Source of the DNA: Dechloromonas aromatica (nom. nud.) | Lineage (GTDB): Bacteria; Pseudomonadota; Gammaproteobacteria; Burkholderiales; Rhodocyclaceae | NCBI GenBank assembly: GCA_017848965.1 | Contig: JAFIHA010000004.1 | Location: 1 to 52,475 of the forward strand | Direction: 5' to 3' | DNA: 52,475 bases | In this document: piece by piece, positions 35,418 through 43,452 of the stretch | Position numbering within the stretch: the stretch's first letter is position 1 | How the letters are laid out: the number at the start of each line of letters is the position of its first letter | Notes under the pieces: model-generated | What the model saw: only the letters and a program-made list of their open reading frames with translations | Told to the model about the DNA's origin: nothing | The model's database searches: none | Program-made: the position numbers and the translations under genes

Positions 35418-35566
35418 AACACCGCGTAAACGAAGGGCGCCCAGGATGAATTAGCCAGAACGACGAAGAGAACCGAGAACAGCATGATCACTGCAAAAAA
35501 CGGGATTAATACCAACCTGGTTTTTTTGCTGAAAAGAAACCCGAAAAGGTCACTTAGGAACTTCAT
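35414..35566 (-). CDS. DUF5989-family small membrane protein
   Basis: 50 residues: MKFLSDLFGFLFSKKTRLVLIPFF, then one TM helix (AVIMLFSVLFVVLANSS) and WAPFVYAVF. This is the typical form of the small DUF5989 protein that accompanies SxtJ-like and carbamoyltransferase genes. GGAG 6 nt ahead of the ATG supports the start. Its gene overlaps the SGNH gene by 4 bp. Biochemical role unknown; its constant company suggests a membrane adaptor for the carbamoyltransferase. Confidence 0.85.
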   Translation of the reverse strand: MKFLSDLFGFLFSKKTRLVLIPFFAVIMLFSVLFVVLANSSWAPFVYAVF

Positions 35567-35597
35567 AACCTACTCCGCTGACAACTGAAAACCCCTG

Positions 35598-35624
35598 ATT
35601 CTACTTTGTCTGACTCCATCTCAA
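35598..35624 (-). promoter_or_regulatory. possible promoter of the leftward DUF5989-SGNH-MBOAT arm
   Basis: TTGAGA (35624-35619) and TAGAAT (35603-35598) on the minus strand, 15 bp apart, lie about 32 nt before the ATG. The spacer is short, so support is limited. Confidence 0.3.
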
Positions 35625-35745
35625 TCCGCTGCCGAAAGAATCGAGGCTTGTTTTTCGAAACTCTCCCCAGAGCACGGGAATCCACATGGCATGAATTAGT
35701 CATTCCAGGTGCGCCGTAACAGGCGTTACTTCCTCGGCAACCTGA

Positions 35746-36082
35746 GCGGGACACCACTCGGATTCATCATTCGGATCGCACCACTTTGCCATCCGCCATA
35801 TCGAGCACCAGACAAAGGCGGCACGCATCAAATCTTCCGTCGACAGCAGGACGACAGCAGCGCCAAGGCCTGGATCGAAAACGCCAGCGCTCTCTACAAA
35901 GCCGAGCCGATTTCCCCCGGGACCTCGGGTAGCAGTGGAGCCCCATAAAATGGTCCCCTTTGAAAGGCTTACCCGATTCAACCATCAACGCCCCCATGAA
36001 TCCATCGGGCACACCTCCCACTGAGGCCGAGGATCGGTATCATCTGCGACTTTCTGTTCAGGCCGAATACGTCTGCAGTTAG
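35746..36082 (+). pseudogene. decayed IS3-family transposase (OrfB C-terminal half) remnant
   Basis: Joining frames on the plus strand gives, in order, pieces typical of the IS3 DDE domain end. GHHSD with AIRHIEHQTKAARIKSSVDS matches the usual HHSDRG-QYVSIRYTERLAEAGIEPSVGS block. DDSSAKAWIENASALYKAE matches GDSYDNALAE-LYKAE. FNHQRPHESIG and PPTEAEDRYHLRL match FN-RR-H-IG-PPAEAEA-Y. Stop codons and at least two frameshifts (near 35852 and 36010) separate the pieces, and the N-terminal half and OrfA are absent. No terminal inverted repeats were found. It fills most of the gap between the two divergent arms of the island. Confidence 0.8.
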
Positions 36083-36131
36083 AGCAAAGAGCCCCTCCGA
36101 AACCCGGAACGATTCAGCAGAAGAAAGAGAG

Positions 36132-36506
36132 ATGAAGGTGAGCAACAGAATTTTTGGTCTCGTGTGGTGTTTCATTGTCGGCTTTTTCGCCCTCCTGCCT
36201 TTGCGGCATGGCGATACCTTCCACACGCCGCTTGCGGTTGTCGCATTGCTGCTGGCCCTGATCACCATCGCCGCGCCAAACCTGTTGGCGCTGCCTAACC
36301 GACTGTGGGCCTGCTTTGGCAAAACCATCAGCGGCGTGACCAGCAATGTGTCGCTTTTCCTGATCTATTTTTTTCTCTTCACCCCAGGGGCCGCGCTGTT
36401 ACGTCTGTGCGGCCGTAACCAACTCAAGCTCCGCCTCGATCCCAAAGCCCGCACTTACTGGACCGAGCGCCCCTCGGACGACACGAATTTCACCCGCCCG
36501 TACTGA
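36132..36506 (+). CDS. SxtJ-family membrane protein
   Basis: 124 residues. Three hydrophobic segments at about 8-24, 33-58 and 65-86, with the family pattern FALLPLRHGDTFHTPLAVVALLLALITIAAPNLLALPNRLWACFGKTIS and SNVSLFLIYFFLFTPGAALLRL. It ends with a soluble tail (LKLRLDPKARTYWTERP). Named after SxtJ of the saxitoxin cluster, where the function is unproven; the family regularly precedes carbamoyltransferase genes, as here (15 bp gap). Probably an inner-membrane partner of the carbamoyltransferase. Confidence 0.85.
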   Translation: MKVSNRIFGLVWCFIVGFFALLPLRHGDTFHTPLAVVALLLALITIAAPNLLALPNRLWACFGKTISGVTSNVSLFLIYFFLFTPGAALLRLCGRNQLKLRLDPKARTYWTERPSDDTNFTRPY

Positions 36507-36521
36507 CTGACAATACGCTTC

Positions 36522-38351
36522 ATGCAAATCCTCGGAATCTCCGCTTACTATCACGACAGTGCCGCCGCCTTGATCCGCGATGGCATCGTTGTAGCAGCCG
36601 CACAGGAAGAGCGCTTTACACGGGAAAAACAGGATTCCAGGTTTCCCCGTGCTGCAGTCCGCTTCTGCCTAGAGGCGGCAATGCACTCGCCGATAGATCA
36701 TGTCGTGTTTTTTGACAAGCCGTTCCTCAAATTCGAACGCATTCTAGAAACCTATCTCAGCTTTGCGCCGAAGGGCTTTGCAACCTTCCGCGCCGGCCTC
36801 CCGGTCTGGGCGAAGGAAAAACTGTTTCAGCGCTCGTTGCTGATGAAGGAACTGGACGAACTCGCGCCCGGCCGATTCCCGTCGGACTCGCTGTTGTTTT
36901 CCGAACACCATCTGAGCCATGCGGCTTCTGCCTTCTACCCTTCGCCGTTTGACGAGGCTGTAGTACTGACCATGGATGGTGTAGGAGAATGGGCGACAAC
37001 ATCTGTGGCGATCGGCAATGGCTCGAAGCTGCGGGTCATCCGCGAGTTGTTTTTCCCCCACTCGCTCGGGCTTCTGTATTCCGCTTTTACCAGCTATGCC
37101 GGTTTTCGAGTAAATTCCGGCGAATACAAGCTCATGGGCCTCGCTCCTTACGGAGAACCCCGCTTTTCAGGGGTCATTCGCGAACATCTTGTTGACGTGA
37201 AGGATGATGGCAGTTTCCGGTTGAATCAGCGCTACTTTAACTACTGTACCGGGCTAAGCATGACCAATGCCCGCTTCCATGCCCTGTTCGGCCGCCCTCC
37301 GCGCCCGCCGGAAAGTCCGATCGAGGATTTTCACGCCGATGTCGCAGCTTCAATTCAGCAGGTCACAGAAGATATCGTCCTGCGCATGACACGGGCACTG
37401 GCAAAGGAAACCGGCCAGAAGAATCTCTGTTTGGCAGGAGGCGTGGCACTCAATTGCGTGGCCAATGGCAAAATCGCCGCCGACGGGGCCTTCGAGAAGG
37501 TCTGGGTACAACCTGCTGCAGGCGATGCTGGCGGAGCGATTGGCGCAGCCTTGGCCGCATACCATCTACATACCAAGGCAGCGCGGCAAATATGCCACCC
37601 TGACGCGATGAATGCCTGCGCCTTGGGTCCGGAATTCTCGCCTGAGGAAGTCGAAGCCGCGCTAGCAACCGCTGGAGCACGTTTTACCGTGGTATCGAAT
37701 GAAGCGCTATTCGACGAAACGGCTGTTGCGCTAGCGGCTGGCGAGGTAGTCGGCTGGTTTCAGGGACGCATGGAGTTTGGCCCTCGAGCATTGGGTAATC
37801 GATCTATCCTCGGGGATCCACGCCGAACGGATATGCAGAAGAAGCTTAATCTCAAGATCAAATTCCGCGAGAGCTTTCGACCCTTTGCCCCATCCGTTCT
37901 GGCGGAAGCTGCGGCAGACTGGTTCGACGTGAGCGCAACGCACTCGCCTTATATGCAGACCGTCACCACAGTGGCGGAAAAACGCCGAACAATATCCGCG
38001 CAGCACGCAGCGTCACATCATGGGCTGAAGGATCAGTATCTCGTACGCTCCGTCATTCCGGCAGTTACCCATACTGACTTCTCGGCCCGGGTGCAGACCG
38101 TTTGCGCTAAAGAAAACCTCCGTTATCACATGCTCCTAAAGGCATTCGAAAAACTTACCGGCTGCCCGGTACTGATCAACACCAGCTTCAATGTCCGGAA
38201 CGAACCAATCGTGTGCACACCAGCCGAAGCATTCGCTTGCTTCATGGCCACCGACATGGATCGCTTGGTCGTTGGCAACGCCGTGTTGCGCAAGGTGGAG
38301 CAGGATAGTGCGCTAGCCTTCGACTATAGTTCCCGTTTTGCGCTGGACTGA
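36522..38351 (+). CDS. NodU/CmcH/TobZ-type O-carbamoyltransferase
   Basis: 609 residues. N-terminal Kae1-like domain: ILGISAYYHDSAAALI at the start, the metal-binding HxxxH in EHHLSHAASAFYPS (H129, H133), VVLTMDGVGEW, the GEYKLMGLAPYG block, CLAGGVALNCVANGKI and the Asp-containing AAGDAGGAIGAAL. C-terminal carbamoyltransferase domain: GWFQGRMEFGPRALGNRSILGDPR, KIKFRESFRPFAPSVL and INTSFNVRNEPIV. The enzyme makes carbamoyl-adenylate from ATP and carbamoyl phosphate and transfers the carbamoyl group to a hydroxyl, as in Nod factors, cephamycin and tobramycin. The acceptor here is unknown. Confidence 0.95.
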   Translation: MQILGISAYYHDSAAALIRDGIVVAAAQEERFTREKQDSRFPRAAVRFCLEAAMHSPIDHVVFFDKPFLKFERILETYLSFAPKGFATFRAGLPVWAKEKLFQRSLLMKELDELAPGRFPSDSLLFSEHHLSHAASAFYPSPFDEAVVLTMDGVGEWATTSVAIGNGSKLRVIRELFFPHSLGLLYSAFTSYAGFRVNSGEYKLMGLAPYGEPRFSGVIREHLVDVKDDGSFRLNQRYFNYCTGLSMTNARFHALFGRPPRPPESPIEDFHADVAASIQQVTEDIVLRMTRALAKETGQKNLCLAGGVALNCVANGKIAADGAFEKVWVQPAAGDAGGAIGAALAAYHLHTKAARQICHPDAMNACALGPEFSPEEVEAALATAGARFTVVSNEALFDETAVALAAGEVVGWFQGRMEFGPRALGNRSILGDPRRTDMQKKLNLKIKFRESFRPFAPSVLAEAAADWFDVSATHSPYMQTVTTVAEKRRTISAQHAASHHGLKDQYLVRSVIPAVTHTDFSARVQTVCAKENLRYHMLLKAFEKLTGCPVLINTSFNVRNEPIVCTPAEAFACFMATDMDRLVVGNAVLRKVEQDSALAFDYSSRFALD

Positions 38352-38352
38352 C

Positions 38353-39417
38353 ATGAGCGAACACCCGAGAAGGTCGCAGATCGAATCAAGACTCCGCTGG
38401 AGCCTGTTGAAACTCTTTCAGATTTTTATCGTGCTCTGCCTGATTGATGGATTTCTTGATATCACCTATCCACTGGCGAGCTTCACCAAAAACCATTTGA
38501 TACGCAAAGTCTCCGAGACCTCGCCAGCCAAACCGGTCAAACCAGGCTCCGTACAGGACATCATTTTGCCCACACCAGGCTTTTCCGTCCGTCAGGAACC
38601 CGGGATACGCGGAATCGTGGCTGAATATCATTCGCCAAACATCAATGTCGCCATCGACGGTCTGCGCTACAACAGCCCAACCCCTTCGGAGAATTCGGCT
38701 ACGGTCGGTCTCTTGCTCGGATCATCGGCCGCATTCGGCTATGGCGTCGCCGACAACCAGACACTTGCAGCACATCTGGAACGCTCGCTCAAGGATGTCC
38801 GGCTAGACAATTATGCTGGTTTGGCCCAGCCCATCACAGACAGCACGCTGCGCTGGTACGATTACCAGAAGAAGCACGGGAAACCGGACTTTGTCATCCT
38901 CGCCAGTGCCAACTATCAAATATTCGCTGATTGCCAACCGGTTCCAGCAGTGAATACGAAATCGAATATTTTTCTATTTCTGGCCGAGAAAATCGCGGAT
39001 AGATTTTCACCCAAAACAACATTTCCCTGCGCCTCAAACGAAAGCTTAGACATTGCCATTCGCAATTCGATACTCGCCATCGAGAACGCAGTTGCATTCG
39101 GCCGTAAACAGGGAATGCCTTTCCATATCGTCTATCTCCCGACTCCTTATGATGCAAATGTCAATATCGACAATCTGCTAAAGGAGGCCAATGCAAAGGC
39201 GCAAATCGCTGCGATGCAGCGGGTATACAGTCGCTTTCATGAAGAACTAGCCAAGCTTGAACTGCCGGAATTCATCGATCTATCGCACTCACTGCCATCG
39301 GACAAAATGTATTTTTTGGATACCGGCGGACACATTTCCGGAGAAGGAAACAGGTTAATTGCCGAAACACTTCGTCAGCGCATTTGGGGCAACAAGTTCA
39401 GCAACAGTAGAGACTGA
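38353..39417 (+). CDS. SGNH-like anchored protein with GSS in place of GDS
   Basis: 354 residues from the ATG at 38353, just after the carbamoyltransferase stop. N-terminal TM anchor (LLKLFQIFIVLCLIDGFLD), then an SGNH-type fold with block I LLLGSSAAFGYG. Here the usual Asp of GDS is Ser124 and the putative nucleophile is Ser125. Block V is LDTGGHISGEGNRLIAETL, with Asp and His at the expected places. It resembles the other SGNH protein in plan (anchor, then hydrolase) but is clearly divergent. Likely acts at the periplasmic face on the same product; catalytic activity is uncertain. Confidence 0.78.
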   Translation: MSEHPRRSQIESRLRWSLLKLFQIFIVLCLIDGFLDITYPLASFTKNHLIRKVSETSPAKPVKPGSVQDIILPTPGFSVRQEPGIRGIVAEYHSPNINVAIDGLRYNSPTPSENSATVGLLLGSSAAFGYGVADNQTLAAHLERSLKDVRLDNYAGLAQPITDSTLRWYDYQKKHGKPDFVILASANYQIFADCQPVPAVNTKSNIFLFLAEKIADRFSPKTTFPCASNESLDIAIRNSILAIENAVAFGRKQGMPFHIVYLPTPYDANVNIDNLLKEANAKAQIAAMQRVYSRFHEELAKLELPEFIDLSHSLPSDKMYFLDTGGHISGEGNRLIAETLRQRIWGNKFSNSRD

Positions 39418-39585
39418 AGTCGCGCAAAATGATCCGGCGACACATCGGCAATATCCGCGACCGGAATCGCGTTGCGGATGCCAGTAGAGCTTTGCTGGAA
39501 GCCAAGCCGCAGGTATGTCGATCATGCATCTGGACATTACGCAAAGTGCCGCAGATGCCACAAATCTGCAACACCTCTACGCCAG

Positions 39586-39628
39586 AAAAGCAAAACAGCG
39601 CATGGCACTTGACGTGCGATGCGCTGTT
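39586..39628 (-). terminator. intrinsic terminator downstream of tRNA-Ala
   Basis: On the minus strand a perfect 10-bp stem (AACAGCGCAT / ATGCGCTGTT, arms at 39628-39619 and 39603-39594) is followed by TTGCTTTT. It sits 14 bp past the tRNA CCA end and also shields the island from tRNA transcription. Confidence 0.8.
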
Positions 39629-39642
39629 CTGACGGGCATTCC

Positions 39643-39718
<76 letters not shown>

Positions 39719-39729
39719 GTAAGGCGCGC

Positions 39730-39760
39730 ATTATAGCCTAGGGAGGGGCGGTTTCTGCAA
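39730..39760 (-). promoter_or_regulatory. promoter of tRNA-Ala
   Basis: A perfect TATAAT (39735-39730 on the minus strand) lies 12 bp before the mature tRNA, followed by the GC-rich discriminator GCGCGCC typical of stringently controlled stable-RNA promoters. TTGCAG stands 19 bp upstream as the possible -35. Confidence 0.6.
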
Positions 39761-39789
39761 GCAGCTTGGCGACACCGGGGAAAACCCGT

Positions 39790-40785
39790 TCAATTCTGCC
39801 CGGCACCAGCCGCGGCGCGGCGCAGGCGGTCGGCGACGGCGGCCCAGTCGGCGCCGGCTGGCAGGGCTTCAACGACGATCAGATCGACACCGGCGTGGTC
39901 CATGTCGCGCAGCGCGGCGTAGAGGTCGTGGGCGTAGCCGACCGGATCGGCCGGCAGCATCCGCCAGGCGTGCGGCATTCCGGCCTGCGGCGGCTGGTTG
40001 GGGCTGAGCACCGCGCACTTGCCGCCGCGATGGCGCTGGGCGTTGAGGAAGTCGAGCAGGCGCTCGCCGGTGACCACGCGCAGCGGCGTGATCGGCGCGT
40101 AATGCGCTTCCAGCGAACCGGAGACGCGCGGCGCGCCGTGGCTGGTTTCGATCGCCGGCACACGGCCGAGCACCGCTTCCAGGTGCAGCGGCGAGATGTG
40201 GCCGGGGCGCAGCACCACCGGTTCGCCGCGCGAGCAGTCGATGATCGTCGATTCTATGCCGACGGCGCAGGGACCGCCGTCGAGGATCAGCGGCACGGCC
40301 TCACCCAGTTCCTCGGCAACGTGGGCGGCAGTGGTCGGGCTGATGCGGCCGAAGCGGTTGGCCGACGGGGCGGCGATGCCGGCGTGCTCACCTTTGGCAG
40401 CGGCAAAGCGGCGCAGCAGTTCGAGCGCCACCGGGTGGCCGGGGACGCGCAGGCCGACGGTGTCCTGGCCGCCGGTGACGGCGTCGGGCACCCAGGCCTG
40501 CTTCTTCAGGATCAACGTCAGCGGGCCGGGCCAGAAGGTTTCCATCAGTTCCCAGGCCACCGCCGGCACTTGCTCGGCCCAGGCCTCGACGGCATCGTGG
40601 CCGGCCAGGTGGACGATCAGCGGGTGGTCGGCCGGGCGGCCCTTGGCGACGAAGATCTTGGCCACCGCCGCCGGGTTGGCGGCGTCGGCGCCGAGGCCGT
40701 AGACGGTCTCGGTCGGCAGCGCGACCAGTTCGCCGGCCAGCAGCAGGTCGACAGCGCGCTGGTAATCCGCGTCGGAAGGCGTCAT
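39790..40785 (-). CDS. L-threonylcarbamoyladenylate synthase, Sua5 type with C-terminal Sua5 domain
   Basis: 331 residues from the ATG at 40785. N-terminal YrdC domain: LPTETVYGLGADA, KIFVAKGRPADHPLIVHL, FWPGPLTLIL, GLRVPGHP, GIAAPSANRFGRISPTTA and VGIESTIID. A linker and the C-terminal Sua5 domain (about 205-325, EAHYAPITPL then LLDFLN) make it the long form rather than short TsaC. It makes threonylcarbamoyl-AMP for the t6A modification of ANN-decoding tRNAs. The start codon shares one base with the purK stop (TGATG), so the genes are coupled. Confidence 0.95.
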   Translation of the reverse strand: MTPSDADYQRAVDLLLAGELVALPTETVYGLGADAANPAAVAKIFVAKGRPADHPLIVHLAGHDAVEAWAEQVPAVAWELMETFWPGPLTLILKKQAWVPDAVTGGQDTVGLRVPGHPVALELLRRFAAAKGEHAGIAAPSANRFGRISPTTAAHVAEELGEAVPLILDGGPCAVGIESTIIDCSRGEPVVLRPGHISPLHLEAVLGRVPAIETSHGAPRVSGSLEAHYAPITPLRVVTGERLLDFLNAQRHRGGKCAVLSPNQPPQAGMPHAWRMLPADPVGYAHDLYAALRDMDHAGVDLIVVEALPAGADWAAVADRLRRAAAGAGQN

Positions 40786-41933
40786 CAGTCCTTGATGCCG
40801 ATGGCGGCGCGGGCGTCCAGCGCGGTCTTCTGCACGGCTTCTGGATTGTCGCCGATCACCGTGAAGTGGCCCATCTTGCGGCCCGGCCGCGCGTGGTGCT
40901 TGCCGTAGAGGTGCAGCTTCAGGTTGGGGATGGCGTGCAGCCTGGCCCAGTCCGGCTCGCGGTAGGTATCGCCGTCGTACCACAGGTCGCCGAGCAGGTT
41001 GACCATCACCGACGCCGAATGCGCACGCGGCTCGCCCAGCGGCAGGCCGCAGAGCGCGCGCACCTGTTGCTCGAACTGGTTGGTGACGCAGGCGTCGATG
41101 GTGTAGTGGCCGCTGTTGTGCGGGCGCGGCGCCATTTCGTTGACCAGCAGCTGGCCGCGGCTGACGAAGAACTCGACACCCATGGTGCCGATGTAGCCGA
41201 GCTTCTCGGCGATGCGCGCGGCCACATCCTCGGCGTCGCTCTTCATGCAGCCGGAAGTGCGCGCCGGCACGATGGAGACATCGAGGATGCCGCGCGTGTG
41301 CTGGTTCTCGCCGGTCGGGAAGCAGGCGACCTTGCCGTTTTCGTCGCGCGCCAGCACGACGGAAACTTCGTAGTCGAGCGGCAGACGCTGTTCGAGCACG
41401 CATTGCTCGCCCTTGAACTGGGCGAAGGCGAGCAGCGCCTCCGCGACGTTATTGACCGTCGCCTGGCCTTTACCGTCGTAGCCGAAGCGGGCGACCTTGA
41501 GGATGGCCGGGAACAGGCTGGCCGGCGCGGCCTTCAGGTCGGCTTCGCCGTTGACCTCGATGAACGGGCCGTGCGGGAAGCCGTTGTCGCGCAGGAAGGA
41601 CTTTTCGCTGACGCGGTGCTGGCAGATCGCCACCGCCGCCGCGTGCGGGCGCACCGGCACGAACTTGGCGAGGTAGTCGAGCGTCGCTGCCGGCACGTTC
41701 TCGAATTCGGTGGTGATCGCGGCACAGCCGGCGGCGAATTCGTCGAGCGCGGCGTAGTCGTCGTAGGCGACGCAAAAGTGGCGTTCGGCGATCTGCGCCG
41801 CCGGGCTGTTCTTGTCCGGATCGAGCACCCAGACCTGGTAACCCAGTTCATGGGCAGCGGCAACGAAGAAGCGGCCGAGCTGGCCGCCACCGAGCATGCC
41901 CAGCGTGGCGGGCGGCAGGATCGTCGTTTTCAT
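40785..41933 (-). CDS. purK: N5-carboxyaminoimidazole ribonucleotide synthase (PurK)
   Basis: 382 residues, ATP-grasp enzyme. Start [35 protein letters not shown]; central [37 protein letters not shown] and [29 protein letters not shown]. It converts AIR, ATP and bicarbonate to N5-CAIR in purine synthesis. It overlaps purE by 4 bp, the normal purEK arrangement. Confidence 0.97.
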   Translation of the reverse strand: MKTTILPPATLGMLGGGQLGRFFVAAAHELGYQVWVLDPDKNSPAAQIAERHFCVAYDDYAALDEFAAGCAAITTEFENVPAATLDYLAKFVPVRPHAAAVAICQHRVSEKSFLRDNGFPHGPFIEVNGEADLKAAPASLFPAILKVARFGYDGKGQATVNNVAEALLAFAQFKGEQCVLEQRLPLDYEVSVVLARDENGKVACFPTGENQHTRGILDVSIVPARTSGCMKSDAEDVAARIAEKLGYIGTMGVEFFVSRGQLLVNEMAPRPHNSGHYTIDACVTNQFEQQVRALCGLPLGEPRAHSASVMVNLLGDLWYDGDTYREPDWARLHAIPNLKLHLYGKHHARPGRKMGHFTVIGDNPEAVQKTALDARAAIGIKD

Positions 41934-42427
41934 ACTTCGGGCAGCTTCATGCCCAGCACCTTTTCGGTCTGGGCGGCACGGAAGGCCTGCAGTTTGGCGT
42001 TCAGCGCCGCGTCACCGTTGGCCAGCATGGCGACGGCAAACAACGCGGCATTGGCGGCACCGGCCTCGCCGATGGCGAAGGTGGCGACCGGGATACCCTT
42101 GGGCATCTGCACGATGCTGTGCAAGGAATCGACGCCGGACAGCGCGCGCGACTGCACCGGCACGCCGAGTACCGGCACCGTCGTCTTGGCGGCGAGCATG
42201 CCGGGCAGATGGGCGGCGCCGCCGGCACCGGCGATGATCGCCTGCAGGCCGCGCGGAGCGGCGGTCTCGGCGTATTCGAAGAGCAGGTCGGGCGTGCGGT
42301 GCGCGGAAACAACGCGGGCTTCGAAAGCGACGCCGAAGTCCTTGAGGATGACGGCGGCGGCCTGCATGGTCGGCCAGTCGGAGTCGGACCCCATGACGAT
42401 GCCGACGGAAATCTTCTTGTCGCTCAT
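41930..42427 (-). CDS. purE: N5-carboxyaminoimidazole ribonucleotide mutase (PurE)
   Basis: 165 residues. Class I PurE signatures: [49 protein letters not shown] and [19 protein letters not shown]. It converts N5-CAIR to CAIR after PurK. The start codon abuts the folD stop with no gap, and purK follows with a 4-bp overlap. Confidence 0.97.
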   Translation of the reverse strand: MSDKKISVGIVMGSDSDWPTMQAAAVILKDFGVAFEARVVSAHRTPDLLFEYAETAAPRGLQAIIAGAGGAAHLPGMLAAKTTVPVLGVPVQSRALSGVDSLHSIVQMPKGIPVATFAIGEAGAANAALFAVAMLANGDAALNAKLQAFRAAQTEKVLGMKLPEV

Positions 42428-43285
42428 TTAACGAATCCCCGCTTTGCGTTCGGCAGCCTCGATGGTGTTGGCCAGCAGCATGGTGATGGTCATCGGCCCG
42501 ACGCCGCCCGGCACCGGGGTGATCTGGCCGGCGACTTCGAGGCAGTCATCGAAGTCGACGTCGCCGCACAGTTTGCCGTCCGGCAAACGGTTGATGCCCA
42601 CGTCGATGACCACGGCGCCCGGCTTGATCATGTCGCCCTTGACGAACTTCGGCTTGCCGACGGCGGCGACGACGATGTCGGCGCGGCGGGTGTGGAACTT
42701 CAGGTCGCGCGTCTTCGAATGGCAGACGGTGACGGTGGCGCCGGCGTTGATCAGCAGCATCGCCATGGGCTTACCCACGATGTTGGAGCGGCCGATGACG
42801 ACGGCTTCCTGGCCGCTCAGATCGACATTGCCCTTCTCGAACATCTTCATCACGCCGTACGGGGTGCACGGAATGAAGCGCGGCGCGCCCTGCGACAGCG
42901 CGCCGACGTTCTCGGCGTGGAAACCGTCGACGTCCTTCTCGGCGGAGATGGCTTCGAGCACCTTCTCTTCGTCGAAGTGCCTGGGCAGCGGCAGTTGCAC
43001 CAGGATGCCGTGGATGGACGGATCGGCGTTCAACGCGGCGATCTTGTCGAGGACGACCTGCTGATCGACGTCCTTGTCGTAGACGATCTTCTCGGAATGC
43101 ATGCCGATGGCCAGGCAGCCATTGACCTTGTTCTTCACGTAGACCTGGGAAGCCGGGTCTTCGCCGACCAGAATGACCACCAGGCCAGGCTGGTGCCCTT
43201 TGGCCGTCAGGGTTTCCACGCGTGCCTTGAAGCTCTGACGCAGTTCCTCCGCCAAGGCCTTGCCATCGATTATTTGTGCCGTCAT
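42428..43285 (-). CDS. folD: Bifunctional methylenetetrahydrofolate dehydrogenase/cyclohydrolase (FolD)
   Basis: 285 residues from the ATG at 43285. Motifs: [14 protein letters not shown] with the catalytic Lys, [51 protein letters not shown] for NADP binding, and [16 protein letters not shown]. It interconverts 5,10-methylene- and 10-formyl-THF, the one-carbon donor for purines, which fits its place ahead of purEK. A terminator-like hairpin lies in its leader, and the Shine-Dalgarno (GGA) is weak. Confidence 0.97.
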   Translation of the reverse strand: MTAQIIDGKALAEELRQSFKARVETLTAKGHQPGLVVILVGEDPASQVYVKNKVNGCLAIGMHSEKIVYDKDVDQQVVLDKIAALNADPSIHGILVQLPLPRHFDEEKVLEAISAEKDVDGFHAENVGALSQGAPRFIPCTPYGVMKMFEKGNVDLSGQEAVVIGRSNIVGKPMAMLLINAGATVTVCHSKTRDLKFHTRRADIVVAAVGKPKFVKGDMIKPGAVVIDVGINRLPDGKLCGDVDFDDCLEVAGQITPVPGGVGPMTITMLLANTIEAAERKAGIR

Positions 43286-43295
43286 CGTCGTATCC

Positions 43296-43330
43296 GGAAA
43301 ACAAAAGGGGAAAGGCAGGCTGCCTTTCCC
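43296..43330 (-). terminator. terminator-like hairpin in the folD leader (possible attenuator)
   Basis: On the minus strand an 11-bp perfect stem (GGGAAAGGCAG / CTGCCTTTCCC, one nt between arms, so a 3-5 nt loop in practice) is followed by CTTTTGTTTT. It ends about 10 nt before the folD ATG. No gene on this strand lies upstream to be terminated, so it acts on folD's own transcript or is a 5' stabilising hairpin. Confidence 0.6.
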
Positions 43331-43343
43331 TCGAAGTTTCAGG

Positions 43344-43349
43344 ATTTTA
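43344..43349 (-). promoter_or_regulatory. candidate extended -10 element for folD
   Basis: TGGTAAAAT on the minus strand (TAAAAT at 43349-43344) resembles an extended -10. No good -35 is visible. Transcription would start near 43337, immediately before the hairpin. Confidence 0.35.
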
Positions 43350-43452
43350 CCAGAACCCTGGAGCGGCATCCTCATTCTGCGGCCAGCCGCGCGATTCATC
43401 CGTCATCGCACGTGCTATGCTTACCCGGCCTCCCGTCGCCACCAGCCCAGCC

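Noticed and set aside
39418..39585. Short open frames between the second SGNH gene and the tRNA terminator
   Set aside because: No ribosome site, no recognisable motif, and they run into the terminator and tRNA.
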